Source of the DNA: Frankiales bacterium
Lineage (GTDB): Bacteria > Actinomycetota > Actinomycetes > Mycobacteriales > SCTD01
Direction of reading: 5' to 3'
Assembly (NCBI GenBank): GCA_025465145.1
Contig: JAODNS010000085.1
Coordinates: forward strand, 1 to 5,631
DNA length: 5,631 nucleotides
Translations under genes and position numbers: made by a program
The notes under the pieces: generated by a model
What the model was told of the DNA's origin: nothing
Seen by the model: the letters and a program-made list of their open reading frames with translations, nothing else
The model's database searches: none
Shown here: positions 1 through 5,204 of the stretch, one piece after another
How the letters are laid out: each line of letters opens with the position of its first letter
Position numbering within the stretch: the stretch's first letter is position 1

Positions 1-1
1 C

Positions 2-112
2 GCGCAGCGCCGGCGGGACGCGCACCTGCGCCGGCTGCTCGCCGGGTCGCTGGTGCCGGCCCCCCGCCCCGCGGCCGATGAGTTGCCGGTCCGGCGGCCG
101 TCTTCGCTGTAG
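2..112 (+). CDS. C-terminal end of an unidentified protein (5' partial)
   Basis: An open frame enters from the left edge and stops at a TAG at 110-112, giving 36 residues rich in Arg, Leu, Pro and Ala (ending ...LPVRRPSSL). The codons have G or C at almost all third positions, which fits an actinomycete coding frame. No motif is visible and I do not recognise the family. It ends 21 bases before the ATG of the STAS-like gene on the same strand, so the two may be co-transcribed. It could be a chance open frame, because GC-rich DNA has few stops. Confidence 0.4.
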   Translation, partial: AQRRRDAHLRRLLAGSLVPAPRPAADELPVRRPSSL

Positions 113-121
113 CGGAGGGCC

Positions 122-129
122 GGGAGGAG
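122..129 (+). promoter_or_regulatory. Ribosome binding site of the STAS-like gene
   Basis: The purine-rich GGGAGGAG lies about 5 bases before the ATG at 134-136. It supports that start over the earlier GTG and ATG codons in other frames. Confidence 0.6.
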
Positions 130-133
130 CGGC

Positions 134-340
134 ATGGCACGCGTCGAGGTGCGCGACCCGGACGGCAGGCGTCGTGTGGTGGCCGCGCCGACGACGCCGG
201 ACCTGGCCACCGTGGACGCGCTCGCCCGGCTGCGGCTCGACGCGCTGCGACGCTCCGCCGACCTGCGCGTACGCGACCCTCGCCGGCGCTGCGCGTGCTG
301 CTGGAGCTGACCGGCCTGGCCGACCTGCTGGCCGATCAGG
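134..340 (+). pseudogene. STAS-like domain protein, frameshifted
   Basis: The frame opened at ATG 134 reads MARVEVRDPDG, then TVDALARLRLDALRRSADLRV. It continues one frame over as SPALRVLLELTGLADLL. Joined, this has the helix-strand-helix pattern of small actinobacterial STAS-like (anti-sigma-factor antagonist type) proteins, which typically have a DALARLQLAARR-like helix and a PELRxLLELAGL-like end. Such proteins are about 100 residues and usually act in protein-protein switching; the partner is unknown here. The break is at 278-280, where one base appears lost beside a CCC run; without it the frame hits TGA soon after. A clear stop is not visible: the corrected frame runs on antisense into the convergent sigma gene, so the end given is where similarity fades. 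The break may be a sequencing error. Confidence 0.55.
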
Positions 341-877
341 GCACGGGCGGCAGGCCGAAGCGCGGGAACAACCGGCGGTGTCGAGGAAGTGGTGGACGTG
401 CTGGATGCGGCCGTCCGCGATCTCGAGCACCTGCAACGACCACGGCGCGTGCCCACCGTTGCCGTCGGAGCGGTACTGGCCGAACGCCGGCATGCCGTTG
501 GCCACCGTCGGGACCAGCCGCGATCCCTTGCAGCCGATGCCGTGGCCGAGGTACCAGCCGCGCAGGTCGTCCAGGCCCTCCAGCCACAGGGCGAGCGGCG
601 GCATGGAGATGCTCGCGTCCTCGCTGAGCAGCGAGACCAGTCCATCGATGTCGTACGCCTCGAACGCCGCGACGTAGCGGGCGAGCAGCGCCTGTGCCGC
701 CGCGCCGAGGTCCGCGGCGCTGGCGGCGTCGTCCGCGCGGGTCGCGCCCAGGGTGGCGCGAGCCCGCTGCAGCGCGCTGGTGACCGAAGCCACCGTGGTG
801 TCCAGCAGCTCGGCCACCTCGCTCGCCTGCCAGCACAGCACCTCGCGCAGGATGAGCACGGCGCGCTGACGCGGCTC
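336..877 (-). pseudogene. SigG-like sigma factor (region 4 plus SnoaL-like domain), 5'-truncated and frameshifted
   Basis: On the minus strand from about 877 the protein reads PRQRAVLILREVLCWQASEV, then a helix-turn-helix (ELLDTTVASVTSALQRAR). This is sigma-70 region 4. A SnoaL/NTF2-like domain follows (ARYVAAFEAYDIDGLVSLL, MPPLALWLEGLDDLRGWYLG, GHAPWSLQVLEIADGRIQH, HHFLDT). This order matches the SigG-like family (TIGR02960, ECF with a SnoaL-like tail), normally about 330 residues. Region 2, which binds the -10 element, is absent: upstream of about 880 the frame no longer resembles a sigma factor and meets a TGA at 929-931. Near the 3' end a missing base at 371-373 changes frame. The next frame gives the family ending LFPRFGLPPVP and a stop at 336-338. 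Without region 2 it could not direct promoter recognition, so a remnant is likely. A GTG at 914-916 could begin a short product, but that is speculative. Confidence 0.75.
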
Positions 878-920
878 TCTTCGGGCTGGTACGCGCGTTG
901 GCGCCGGTTCCCTCACCAGG

Positions 921-946
921 GCAATGCGTCATGCGCAATACGCATG
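921..946. repeat. Overlapping palindromes in the gap between two divergent sigma genes
   Basis: CATGCG (930-935) pairs with CGCATG (941-946) across a 5-base loop. ATGCGT (924-929) also pairs with ACGCAT (940-945). The two pairings are mutually exclusive. The 26 bases lie in the roughly 150-base gap between the truncated SigG-like fragment (-) and the ECF gene (+). They could be an operator for a dimeric regulator or chance structure in GC-rich DNA. Confidence 0.35.
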
Positions 947-1021
947 GCTGCGTGGCCTTCGCCACCCGCACCACGGGCAGGAACCCGCCAGACATGCGAG
1001 AACTCGATGCCTAGACGACAT

Positions 1022-1027
1022 GGAGGG
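1022..1027 (+). promoter_or_regulatory. Ribosome binding site supporting the GTG start at 1034
   Basis: GGAGGG lies six bases before GTG 1034. This is the only well-placed start for the ECF gene, although the codons at the start and the conserved sigma sequence are in different frames. Confidence 0.6.
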
Positions 1028-1033
1028 AAAGCG

Positions 1034-1690
1034 GTGAGCGCACCGACGCCCGCGACGGGGCGCGCGCGGGACTGTGGGCCGCGCTGCTGGAACAGCGAGA
1101 ACGCACCACCCGCGTCGCGCTCGCTCGGGGCGCCAGCAGCCACGAGGCGGAGGACGTCGCGCAGGAGACCCTGGTGCGCATCGCGTCGATGCCGCGCGTG
1201 GATGTCACGCGCCTCGGGTCGCTCGTCAGCACGGTCGCCGCGAACCTCGCGGCGGACACCCACCGGCACCGGGCACGCGGGGACCGGCTCGGGGCTCGGC
1301 TTGCGGACGCGTTCCCACCGGCGGCCGGACCCGACGAACGGGTGTGCGACACGGCCGAGGCGGCCTGGCTGTGGCGGCGCCGGGCAGAGTTGAACGAGCA
1401 GGACCGCGCGGTGCTCGAGCTCCGCACAGCGGGGCTCACGGTCGCCCAGGCTGCGTCAGCGCTCGGGATCACCTACAAGGCGGCCGAGTCGGCTTTCACC
1501 CGCGCCCGCGCGCGGATGCGACAGGCGTGGGCGTCGACGCTGGGCGTCCTTGGTTGGCTCGGGGTCCAGCTTCGTCGTTCGCTCCGGCCCGCCGCGCTGG
1601 CCGCGGCCGCTGCCGGGCTCATGGTTCTTGTTCCCGCGCTCGCCCCGCCCGCGGCGCCCCGGCCGCCGGCCTCGCCACGCTTAGCGGTCA
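1034..1690 (+). pseudogene. ECF-type sigma factor with membrane-helix-like C-terminal tail, frameshifted near start
   Basis: Region 2 is seen as SSHEAEDVAQETLVRI (helix 2.2) and LGSLVSTVAANLAADTHRHR (2.3/2.4). A variable linker follows. Region 4 is LNEQDRAVLELRTAGLTVAQ and ASALGITYKAAESAFTRARA, a clear helix-turn-helix. After region 4 comes a hydrophobic segment (PAALAAAAAGLMVLVPALA, about 1588-1644) able to span a membrane, so the protein may be tethered at the membrane. The conserved part lies in the frame of 1174, but that frame has TAG at 1012-1014 and no start before 1174. The start with a ribosome binding site is GTG 1034 in another frame. A base has probably been lost in the GC repeats between 1034 and about 1070. 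The 3' end is uncertain: coding signal switches frame at about 1650-1690. No anti-sigma gene is recognisable next to it, so its target regulon is unknown. Confidence 0.7.
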
Positions 1691-1724
1691 CCTCCCCGGC
1701 TACGACGTCGCGGGCGGGGACCAG

Positions 1725-1845
1725 GTCGCCAAGAAGGACTGGAGCAAGCGCTTCGCGGACGCGACCGCCCGGATGGTCGGAGCGGAACTGGCACGGCAGC
1801 CGCGGATCAGGCGCCTGCGACTACAGGTCCGGCCGACGGCCGGTG
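1725..1845 (+). pseudogene. Possible XRE-type regulator N-terminal remnant
   Basis: From 1725 the frame reads VAKKDWSKRFADATARMVGA, then ELARQPRIRRLRLQ, with strongly GC-biased third positions. The pattern K-K-D-W-S-x-R-F followed by a helix with G-A-E-L-x-R-x-R-R-I-R is like the N-terminus of actinobacterial XRE helix-turn-helix regulators. The first codon is GTC rather than GTG or ATG, with a purine-rich GGCGGGGA just upstream. After the first helix the similarity stops and the frame runs into IstB-like sequence. I infer a truncated gene fused to an insertion-sequence remnant. It could instead be the tail of the ECF protein after a frameshift. The identification rests on a short stretch and is weak. 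Confidence 0.3.
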
Positions 1846-1946
1846 CCGCTGAACCGCCGACGGTCGACGTCGTCGCCACCGACGGCGAGAGCTACCGCAT
1901 GCGAGAGGCCTGCAGCCGGTCAGGAGGCCGCCCCTCGAAGCGCTAA
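1846..1946 (+). pseudogene. IS21-family helper ATPase (IstB) C-terminal remnant
   Basis: The last residues before TAA 1944-1946 read VDVVATDGESYRMREACSRS, then GGRPSKR. The G-x-S-Y-R-[LM]-R/K-E motif near the C-terminus is characteristic of IstB, the AAA+ helper of IS21 transposases. In a shifted frame the preceding bases give LNR, as in the RLLNR-like helix that usually precedes this motif, so one base may be lost near 1855-1860. The stop lies 15 bases before an IS21-type terminus, the usual position for istB. The ATPase core (Walker A and B) and istA are absent. Confidence comes mainly from motif plus terminus. Confidence 0.55.
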
Positions 1947-1958
1947 CCATCACGCGAG

Positions 1959-2008
1959 GTGGGGACTTTTGTTGGCCACCAGCGGGGACCGCCACTTGGC
2001 CATTGACA
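1959..2008 (+). mobile_element. IS21-family element terminus with two internal repeats
   Basis: Two imperfect copies follow the istB stop: GGGGACTTTTGTTGGCCA (1961-1978) and GGGGACCGCCACTTGGCCA (1984-2002). The sequence then ends in TTGACA, so the reverse strand begins TGTCAA. IS21-family ends begin with TGT and carry repeated transposase-binding sites of the GGCCA...GTCCCC type. This is therefore the end next to istB. No matching opposite end or istA is visible here, so the element is truncated or extends into DNA already lost. Confidence 0.7.
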
Positions 2009-2460
2009 CACGGGAGCATCCGTGCCTGACACCCACCGGTTCAGGCCCGTCTCCCTCGCGCGACCTGAGCCGGCGCCGGCGCGTGCTGGAGGCCTCGGTG
2101 CGCCGGAAGAGTCTCGAGGGCTGAGACCGACCCTTTCGCGGTCGGGCCAGCGTGTTGCGGCGGCGGAGCGGCCCTCGGTCGCCGCGGACGACCCGGGCTG
2201 CGCCGCGTTGGCGCAACCGGTTCCGGGGGCAGCCCGGCGCCGTCTATCAGCTCGGCTGCGCTGGGCAGGGCTTGTCGCCGTGGCTGTCTGCGTCCACTAC
2301 GGGCCCGCGACGAGGTACCTGGGCCAGGCGGCGGCAGCCGTGCTCAGGCGGCTTCGCGACGGTACCGTCGTGACCGGGCCCGACGGGGCTGTCCTCCGGA
2401 ACGTGGTGGCCGTTCAGCAGTTTCGTCCAGGCCGCGTCCACCTAACCGGCCGTTGAACGG
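2009..2460. other. Poorly coding stretch after the IS21 end
   Basis: This stretch has no recognisable gene. A plus-strand frame opens at GTG 2022 and stops at TGA 2454-2456. Only its second half (from about 2240: LRWAGLVAVAVCVHYGPATR, then GQAAAAVLRRLRDGTVVTG and NVVAVQQFRPGRVHLTGR) has a moderately coding-like third-position bias and a hydrophobic patch. There is no ribosome binding site before 2022 and no motif I know. A 5-base inverted repeat (CACGG 2009-2013, CCGTG 2020-2024) sits beside the IS end. It may be decayed mobile-element DNA. Confidence 0.35.
2127..2145 (+). terminator. Weak hairpin, possible terminator
   Basis: CCGACC (2127-2132) pairs with GGTCGG (2140-2145) around a 7-base loop. 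There is no T-run, but many actinomycete terminators lack one. No intact gene ends just before it, so its role is unclear. Confidence 0.25.
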
Positions 2461-2462
2461 CA

Positions 2463-2710
2463 GAACAGGAGCGGCGCCGCGACCGACGCGGGCGGGCGGC
2501 CCAACGAGTGTGGGGGCGGCGCGAGGGCCGGCGACTGGTCCTGCTTGTCGCCCCAGGGGCCTCAGGAGGACTCGTTAGCCCCGGATGAGCGTCAACGCCT
2601 TCCCGGCTACTTCCCTGAAACTGGATGCTGCTCGCTGCCGGAACCTGCCACAACTTGCTGAGTTTGTCGGCCATCGGTCCACGACCGGCGGTGGCGGTGA
2701 ACTGTAAAAC
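2463..2710 (+). pseudogene. Tyrosine recombinase (integrase) C-terminal remnant
   Basis: In one frame the strand reads EQERRRDRRGRAAQRVWG and ends GGLVSP. In the next frame it continues SVNAFPATSLKLDAARCRNL, then PQLAEFVGHRSTT, and stops at TAA 2705-2707. LVSP..VNAF resembles the SPDNVNRAF motif, and LPQLAEFVGHRSTT is the conserved helix carrying the second active-site His of tyrosine integrases. The H-x-L-R-H box that should lie between them is missing. No clear catalytic Tyr follows; the TAA comes about where it might be expected. The gene points into the 3' end of the tRNA at 2735-2811, the usual place for int in elements integrated at tRNA genes. It cannot encode an active recombinase as it stands. 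Confidence 0.5.
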
Positions 2711-2835
2711 CGCAGGTCAGGGGGCACGTGCGGGTGGTGGGGCGGGCGGGGCTCGAACCCGCGACCGAGAGATTATGAGTCTCCTGCTCTGACCAGCTGA
2801 GCTACCGCCCCTTGTGGTGCATCGTCGCAGGTCAG
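2711..2835 (+). repeat. Direct repeat CGCAGGTCAG flanking the tRNA
   Basis: CGCAGGTCAG occurs at 2711-2720 and 2826-2835, on each side of the tRNA gene and 115 bases apart. Both copies are followed by a G-rich run and then a GTGCG (2728-2732; 2841-2845). The arrangement could mark duplicated flanking DNA or recombinase arm sites, or be chance. Confidence 0.45.
2735..2811 (-). tRNA. tRNA with anticodon CAU (probably elongator Met)
   Basis: The reverse strand folds into a full cloverleaf. The acceptor pairs GGGGCGG with CCGCCCC, the D-arm is GCTC/GAGC, and the anticodon stem GGAGA/TCTCT closes the loop CTCATAA (anticodon CAT at 2775-2777). The T-arm is GCGGG-TTCGAGC-CCCGC. The discriminator A is at 2738 and an encoded CCA at 2737-2735; without CCA the gene is 2738-2811. 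Position 1-72 is a proper G-C pair and the anticodon stem lacks the three G-C pairs of initiator tRNA, so it is not fMet. It could be tRNA-Met or the lysidine-modified tRNA-Ile(CAU), which I cannot fully separate by eye. It is the only RNA gene seen, and its 3' end faces the integrase remnant. Confidence 0.93.
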
Positions 2836-2887
2836 CGGGGGTGCGCCTCCTGCTGGGTCAGGCCTCCAGCGGTGTCATCAGCGGTCT

Positions 2888-2908
2888 CGTGCCACATACG
2901 TGCCACAT
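2888..2908 (+). repeat. Tandem CGTGCCACAT repeat, 11-base period
   Basis: CGTGCCACAT is at 2888-2897 and again at 2899-2908, one helical turn apart, about 77 bases beyond the tRNA 5' end and 88 bases before the NERD gene start. Same-face spacing suggests binding by a protein to two adjacent sites, either an operator or recombinase/excisionase arm sites. Confidence 0.5.
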
Positions 2909-2995
2909 CGGCGTCGTTCGCCGGCACGGTCAACCCTCCCAGACGTGCAGGCCAATGCGCGCCGCGGCGAGCTCCGCGACGCCGATACTGACGTC

Positions 2996-3821
2996 GTGAA
3001 GGTGCTTGCCCTGCGTAGAGGCGACACCTGCGCCCACTGCGCCGCCGAACTCCCAGCCGGCACGAAGGCGGCGTGGGATGCCGCGGCCAGGACCGTCCAC
3101 TGTCTCCCCTGCACCACGACCGCCGACTCCGCGTCCGACTCGCCAATGCCAGCAGGACCGGCGCCCGTCGCGGGTGGCTCCGCACAGCGCGAGTACGACA
3201 AGCGCAGCCAGCGCCGCGAAGCGGCCATCCGCTCCCGCCACCCCCGCCTCAGAGGGCTGGTGCTGGCCCTGACGAACGAGCCGGCGTCGACCCGAGTCTG
3301 GGCGCAAGGAGCTCACGGCGAACGAGCGGTGGCCGCGAAGATCAATGAGCTTGCAGGCGAGCACCTCATCGCGCTGCACGATCGCCGCATGTTGCGCCCG
3401 GGAAGGGCGCCCCTCACGGGCCAACATCGACCATCTGGTCGTGACCGCCACCGGCGTCTGGATCGTGGACGCCCAGACCCACCAGGGCACGTTGGAGGTA
3501 CGGCGCTCCGGCGGCCTGTTCAGCCCACGGATCGAGAGGCTCTACATCGGTGGGCGGGACAAGTCGTCCCTGCTGGACGGCCTGGCCGGGCAGGTCGACG
3601 CAGTCCGGACTGTCCTCGCCGCGGTGTCCGCCGACGTGCCCGTCCGTGGCGCCTTGTGCTTCGTCGGAACCGAGCTCCCCTGGTTCGGCAGCAGCATCGC
3701 CGGCATCCCGCTCGTCGGGCGTCGCGGGCTCGCCAAGCTCCTCAAGCAGCCCGGTGGTCTCGCCCCCGACGACCGGGCCGCCCTGGCTGCGTACCTCGAG
3801 GGCCGCTTCATCCCCGCCTGA
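2996..3821 (+). pseudogene. Zinc-ribbon and NERD-domain (nuclease-related) protein, frameshifted
   Basis: Read across one frame change this gives about 274 residues. The N-terminus has a zinc ribbon, C12-x2-C15 (CAHC) and C36-x2-C39 (CLPC). A charged Arg/Lys-rich helix follows (AQREYDKRSQRREAAIRSR). The NERD domain starts at GAHGERAVAAKINEL and continues LIALHDRRM, SRANIDHLVVTATGVWIVDA, QTHQGTLEVRRSGG and RIERLYIGGRDKSSLLDGLA. The C-terminus is EGRFIPA. NERD proteins are predicted PD-(D/E)XK-like nucleases, with conserved GE, IDH and D/E-x-K. Here GE and IDH are kept, but the motif reads V-D-A-Q, so the Lys is Gln. The frame changes at the CCCC run 3410-3413, an extra base or two missing ones. 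The GTG at 2996 is chosen because it precedes the ribbon; GTG 3002 is an alternative, and no good ribosome binding site is visible. Function in actinomycetes is not established. Confidence 0.75.
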
Positions 3822-3987
3822 CAACGGGCGGCTCGTCGGTCGCGCAGGGAGCCAGCCGAGGACGCCGGGGGCACGGGACTTCGGGAATGGCTTCGTCTCG
3901 ACCTGCTATCAGCACAGCGCGCACCATTTGACGCTCTCTCCGGTGTGCGCATTTGGGCGGCGCTCCTCTGTCGCGGGAAGGCGTCGG
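3822..3987. other. Intergenic gap between convergent NERD and MFS genes
   Basis: The stops of the two genes face each other. I see no gene, and no convincing hairpin with a T-run, in this gap. Confidence 0.5.
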
Positions 3988-4708
3988 TCAGACGGTGGCG
4001 GCGACGGGGTCGAGGTCCTCGAGTTGGTGAACGGTCCGTAGGCGGCTGCTCATGACGACGGCTGGTGTGAGCGCTGCGAGTGCGCAGACGGCGGCGAGCG
4101 AGGCGCGGACGCCGAGTTGGCTGGCGATGGCGCCGGCGGTCAGCGCGCCGATCGGTATGGCGCCCCAGGACACGAAGCGGACGGTCGCCATGACGCGGGA
4201 CAGCAGCTGTGGCGGGCTGGCTATCTGCCGGTGCGTGCGGGTGCAGATGCTGAACACCACGACTCCGGCGGCGAAGCCGGCGTTGCCCAGGGCGAAAAGC
4301 ACGATGCCGGCCGTGCCGGTTGCGAGCGGCAGGAGCAGCCCGGCCAGCGCTGACGCGCCGGCGCCGAGGCGGACGGCCTGGCCGGAGCCGACGCGCCGTA
4401 CGAGCCACGGAGTCAGCGACGCAGCGACGCAGGCTGCCGACGCCCTCGGTCGCGAGCAGCAGCCCCACCAGGACCGGGCTGACCTCCAGGCCGCGCTCCA
4501 GGTAGAGCGGCACGAGGGCGAGCAGACCGCCGCAGACGAAGTTCGTCGTGGTCGCGCAGATCATGCTGGGTCGCATGACCGGGTGCGCGACGACGAAGCG
4601 CCAGCCCTCGCGGATCATCTCGCCGACCCGCGGCCAGGCGTCCGGCCGCTCGACGTGCTGGGCCGGCAGCGAGCGCAGCAGCGCCGCCGAGGCCAGGTAG
4701 GACGGTCG
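3988..4708 (-). pseudogene. MFS transporter, C-terminal half only, frameshifted
   Basis: From about 4708 leftwards the minus strand reads PSYLASAALLRSLP, MIREGWRFVVAHPVMRPSMI, TTTNFVCGGLLALVPLYLER and VGLLLATEGVGSL. After a frame change come ASLTPWLVRRVGSGQAVRL, GIVLFALGNAGFAAGVVVFS, ICTRTHRQ and SWGAIPIGALTAGAIASQLG, then a last helix and the stop (TGA, 3988-3990). REGWRFVVxHPVMRP and the following helices match the second half of 12-helix MFS drug-efflux-like permeases, roughly helices 7 to 12. Helices 1 to 6 (about 180 residues) are missing: beyond 4708 the sequence stops resembling a transporter and enters an inverted repeat. The frame changes at about 4414-4436, beside a tandem CAGCGACG repeat. 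With half the bundle gone it is very unlikely to transport. The substrate is unknown. Confidence 0.75.
4414..4429 (+). repeat. Tandem duplication CAGCGACG x2 at the MFS frame break
   Basis: CAGCGACG is repeated exactly at 4414-4421 and 4422-4429 and followed by CAG. It coincides with the place where the transporter reading frame changes. Such a repeat is prone to slippage in the cell and in sequencing. Confidence 0.6.
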
Positions 4709-4730
4709 GCATGCGCGGAGGGTCCGCCGG

Positions 4731-4798
4731 GCAACCCCAGGATCACCATCAAGAACCCCAAGACGATCGTGGGGTTCCTCGGCCGCCGCTGGGGTTGC
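4731..4798. repeat. Nested inverted repeat at the broken end of the MFS gene
   Basis: The outer arms are GCAACCCCAG (4731-4740) and CTGGGGTTGC (4789-4798), 10 perfect pairs. The inner arms are GAACCCCA (4753-4760) and TGGGGTTC (4770-4777), 8 perfect pairs, enclosing CGATCG. The arms share the core AACCCCA. It begins about 23 bases beyond the point where the transporter sequence ends. It could be a mobile-element end, a small palindromic element or a strong hairpin. Confidence 0.6.
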
Positions 4799-4872
4799 AG
4801 GCCTCACCTCGCCAGACCTCGCGGTCCACAACTCGCCTGCCCGAACTGTCCGCAGCTTCCTGACGCGAGACC

Positions 4873-5076
4873 GTGGCCTCCATGGCCCCCGTGAATGCGG
4901 ACGATCCTGACGGGTGGGCCTTCGATGCCCCCTGGCTCGAGCCCACCGGTGAGCTGCTCACCCTCGCCCTGCTCGAGGACGTTTCAGCCCTGCTCAGCTT
5001 GCACGGCTACCCAGCGCTGCGCGGCTACGCCCTGGCCAAGCTGACCCTCTGCCTTCAGCGCATCCACCCGCACTGA
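4873..5076 (+). CDS. Small hypothetical protein (67 aa)
   Basis: The frame has a strongly coding third-position bias and ends at TGA 5074-5076. It reads DDPDGWAFDAPWLEPTGELL, then TLALLEDVSALLSLHGYPAL and ALAKLTLCLQRIHPH: an acidic, Trp-rich start followed by two amphipathic helices. There is no signal peptide, no Cys pair and no motif I can name. Starts at GTG 4873, ATG 4882 and GTG 4891 are all possible; none has a clear ribosome binding site. The absence of a frame break makes it the cleanest short gene here. The ending ...CLQRIH resembles small proteins I associate with actinomycete integrative elements, but that is recollection, not evidence. Confidence 0.55.
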   Translation: MASMAPVNADDPDGWAFDAPWLEPTGELLTLALLEDVSALLSLHGYPALRGYALAKLTLCLQRIHPH

Positions 5077-5162
5077 CAGCAGCCGCCGACCCGGCCAGCC
5101 CTCCCGCGACGGCGCCCGTATCGCAGATACCGGGGTGTGCAGGGTCGTTGAAGAAGGACTCG

Positions 5163-5168
5163 AAGGAG
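5163..5168 (+). promoter_or_regulatory. Ribosome-binding-site-like AAGGAG before an ACG codon
   Basis: AAGGAG lies 7 bases before ACG AAG GCT CGT GAG GTC (from 5176). These codons would be a natural start for the next gene if ACG were ATG. Confidence 0.35.
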
Positions 5169-5204
5169 CTGCGCCACGAAGGCTCGTGAGGTCGGCACGA
5201 GCTC

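Noticed and set aside
389..1393. A 334-residue plus-strand open frame
   Set aside because: It lies largely antisense to the SigG-like fragment and then crosses into the ECF gene in the wrong frame. Its openness mirrors GC-biased codons on the other strand and it shows no family motif.
1074..1946. A 290-residue plus-strand open frame
   Set aside because: Its first two thirds are an off-frame shadow of the ECF gene. Only the last part (from about 1690) looks coding, and that is listed as remnants.
2414..2674. A minus-strand 86-residue open frame next to the tRNA
   Set aside because: It has no motif or ribosome binding site, and the opposite strand carries integrase motifs.
2724..2731. Palindrome GCACGTGC beside the tRNA 3' end as a regulatory site
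   Set aside because: Eight bases are too short to support a site in DNA this rich in G and C, and there is no second copy.
3542..4831. A single 429-residue minus-strand protein
   Set aside because: Only its middle (about 4435-4708) is transporter sequence. The rest is shadow of the NERD gene and of the shifted transporter frame, and its N-terminus is non-transporter sequence.
4052..4894. A 280-residue plus-strand open frame
   Set aside because: It is antisense to the MFS fragment, and its residues are typical of a mirrored GC-rich membrane gene.
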